From Holosporaceae bacterium (lineage in GTDB: Bacteria > Pseudomonadota > Alphaproteobacteria > UBA3830), in contig JAISCG010000077.1 of assembly GCA_031265715.1 (NCBI GenBank), forward strand, positions 1 to 7,130: a stretch of DNA of 7,130 nucleotides, given 5' to 3'. Shown piece by piece: positions 6,162 to 7,130 of the stretch. Within the stretch, counting starts at the first letter, position 1. Each line of letters starts with the position of its first letter. The position numbers were made by a program, and so were the translations under genes. The notes beneath the pieces are model-generated. The model did not search any database and was not told the DNA's origin. It was given only the letters and a program-made list of their open reading frames with translations.

Positions 6162-7130
6162 ATGTCTAAAAAAATGGGATTCGGTGCCGTCCTGGCCATC
6201 GTGTTCGGGAGCCAGATCGGTTCCGGAATATTCGTGCTGCCGGCAACTTTGGCTCCGTTCGGAATGTTCGGAGTTTTCGGCTGGGCATTTGCCGGGCTGG
6301 GCGCCATGTTGTTGGCGTTTGTTTTCGCTGATCTGTGCTCGAAATTCCCCAAAACCGGAGGTCCGCACGTCTATGTCGAGCAGGTTTTCGGAAGGCTGGC
6401 GGGATTTTTCACCGGATGGACCTACTGGCTCGTATCCTGGACCAGCACTTCGGTTGTGATCATTGCCGCCGTCGCGAGTTTGAGCGCATTTTTCGGAAAT
6501 ACCGATTGCAAATACCTGTACCTGTTCCTCGAGATACTTTTGCTGGGGGTAATCACCGCCATCAATTGCAAGAGCGTCGGGCTGGCTGGAAGAGTGGAAT
6601 CCGTTCTCGCTCTGCTGAAATTCATTCCGTTTGTTCTGGTGCCGGCCGTTCTTTTTTTCCATTTTGATGCGAAAAATATAGAACTTTCCCCGAAATGTGC
6701 GGATCTCTCGGTGATCAAATTAATAATAGCGGTAACGATGGAATCGTTCTGGGGATTCATCGGGGTCGAATGCGCGACAGCTCCAGCCGGCGCGGTGGAA
6801 AATCCGTCAAAAACCATCCCGCGAGCCATAATAATCGGAACATTCGGAGTTGCGATGATTTACTTCATCAACAACTTGTCCGTCATGGGTGTGATTCCCG
6901 GAGATGTTTTGGCAGCCAGCAAATCACCCTATGTGGATGCAATAAATCTGATACTCGGGAAAAATTTGTCGCTGATCGTGTCCGCCGTTACGTTCATCAT
7001 AATGCTTGGAACGTCAAATGCCTGGACCCTGGCCTCGGCGCAAATTTCCCTCGGACTCGCCCAGGAAAAACTGCTGCCGGATTTTTTCGGTAAAAAAAGT
7101 AAAGAATCGGCTCCCTACGTCAGCGTGCTG
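6162..7130 (+). CDS. APC-superfamily amino-acid/polyamine antiporter, AdiC-like (3'-truncated)
   Basis: An inner-membrane transporter; the first 323 residues, roughly nine of the usual twelve helices, are present and open to the window edge. It resembles the basic amino acid/polyamine antiporter group (AdiC, CadB, PotE): GSQIGSGIF at 16-24 in the unwound helix 1, GGPHVYV at 66-72, WTYWL at 86-90, FWGFIGVE at 196-203, ENPSKTIPRA near 215-224, and AWTLA near 287-291. Ser21, Tyr88, Trp197, Glu203 and Trp288 fall exactly five residues before AdiC Ser26, Tyr93, Trp202, Glu208 and Trp293, so the substrate-stacking Trp pair and gate residues are kept. AdiC Asn22, Ala96, Cys97 and Asn101 are Ser17, Val91, Ser92 and Thr96 here, so arginine/agmatine exchange is not assured. 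Start at 6162 follows a weak GGGG site; Met5 is an alternative. Any partner decarboxylase would be outside the window. Confidence 0.92.
   Translation, partial: MSKKMGFGAVLAIVFGSQIGSGIFVLPATLAPFGMFGVFGWAFAGLGAMLLAFVFADLCSKFPKTGGPHVYVEQVFGRLAGFFTGWTYWLVSWTSTSVVIIAAVASLSAFFGNTDCKYLYLFLEILLLGVITAINCKSVGLAGRVESVLALLKFIPFVLVPAVLFFHFDAKNIELSPKCADLSVIKLIIAVTMESFWGFIGVECATAPAGAVENPSKTIPRAIIIGTFGVAMIYFINNLSVMGVIPGDVLAASKSPYVDAINLILGKNLSLIVSAVTFIIMLGTSNAWTLASAQISLGLAQEKLLPDFFGKKSKESAPYVSVL

Noticed and set aside
6087..6829. Long minus-strand and alternate-frame open frames across the transporter gene (for example 6087-6662 and 6422-6829)
   Set aside because: They are shadows of a strongly recognisable APC transporter in the plus frame; their translations are low-complexity polar sequence with no family resemblance.

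Overview
The window reads as a chromosomal stretch from an alphaproteobacterium, most likely a host-associated lineage of the Rickettsiales/Holosporales type. Three things suggest this: a dnaG-rpoD pair of alphaproteobacterial style; AT-leaning housekeeping genes next to a secreted ankyrin-repeat protein and a decayed insertion sequence; and an AdiC-like amino-acid/polyamine antiporter. The lineage is inferred from gene content and protein style only; no rRNA or other phylogenetic marker was compared.

Layout. Bases 1-3531 hold a compact plus-strand operon: DNA primase dnaG (5' end cut off by the window edge), then rpoD, the housekeeping sigma-70 factor, whose ribosome binding site overlaps the dnaG stop. 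A 153-base convergent gap follows. Next is a minus-strand Smr-domain gene, divergent from rlpA, a septal/cell-wall lipoprotein of the RlpA family. The two divergent genes start within about 40 bases of each other, and the likely smr promoter lies inside the first codons of rlpA.

After rlpA the character changes. A small gene with its own extended -10 promoter encodes an exported protein of about five ankyrin repeats. The last repeat carries a perfect 24-base in-frame tandem duplication running straight into a hexanucleotide microsatellite that encodes Asp-Gly repeats. Downstream is the C-terminal scrap of an IS5-family transposase, a possible IS right end, and about 450 bases with no recognisable gene. 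The window ends in the first 323 codons of an APC-superfamily transporter whose key positions line up with E. coli AdiC at a constant offset of five residues, but whose substrate-contact residues differ.

Together: replication priming and transcription initiation (dnaG, rpoD), a nucleic-acid-linked Smr protein and a peptidoglycan-associated lipoprotein form the conserved half. The ank-IS-transporter half looks accessory and probably serves life inside or against a host. No wholly new multi-gene system is evident. The most notable points are the repeat-expanded ankyrin gene, the overlapping smr/rlpA control region and the altered binding pocket of the transporter.
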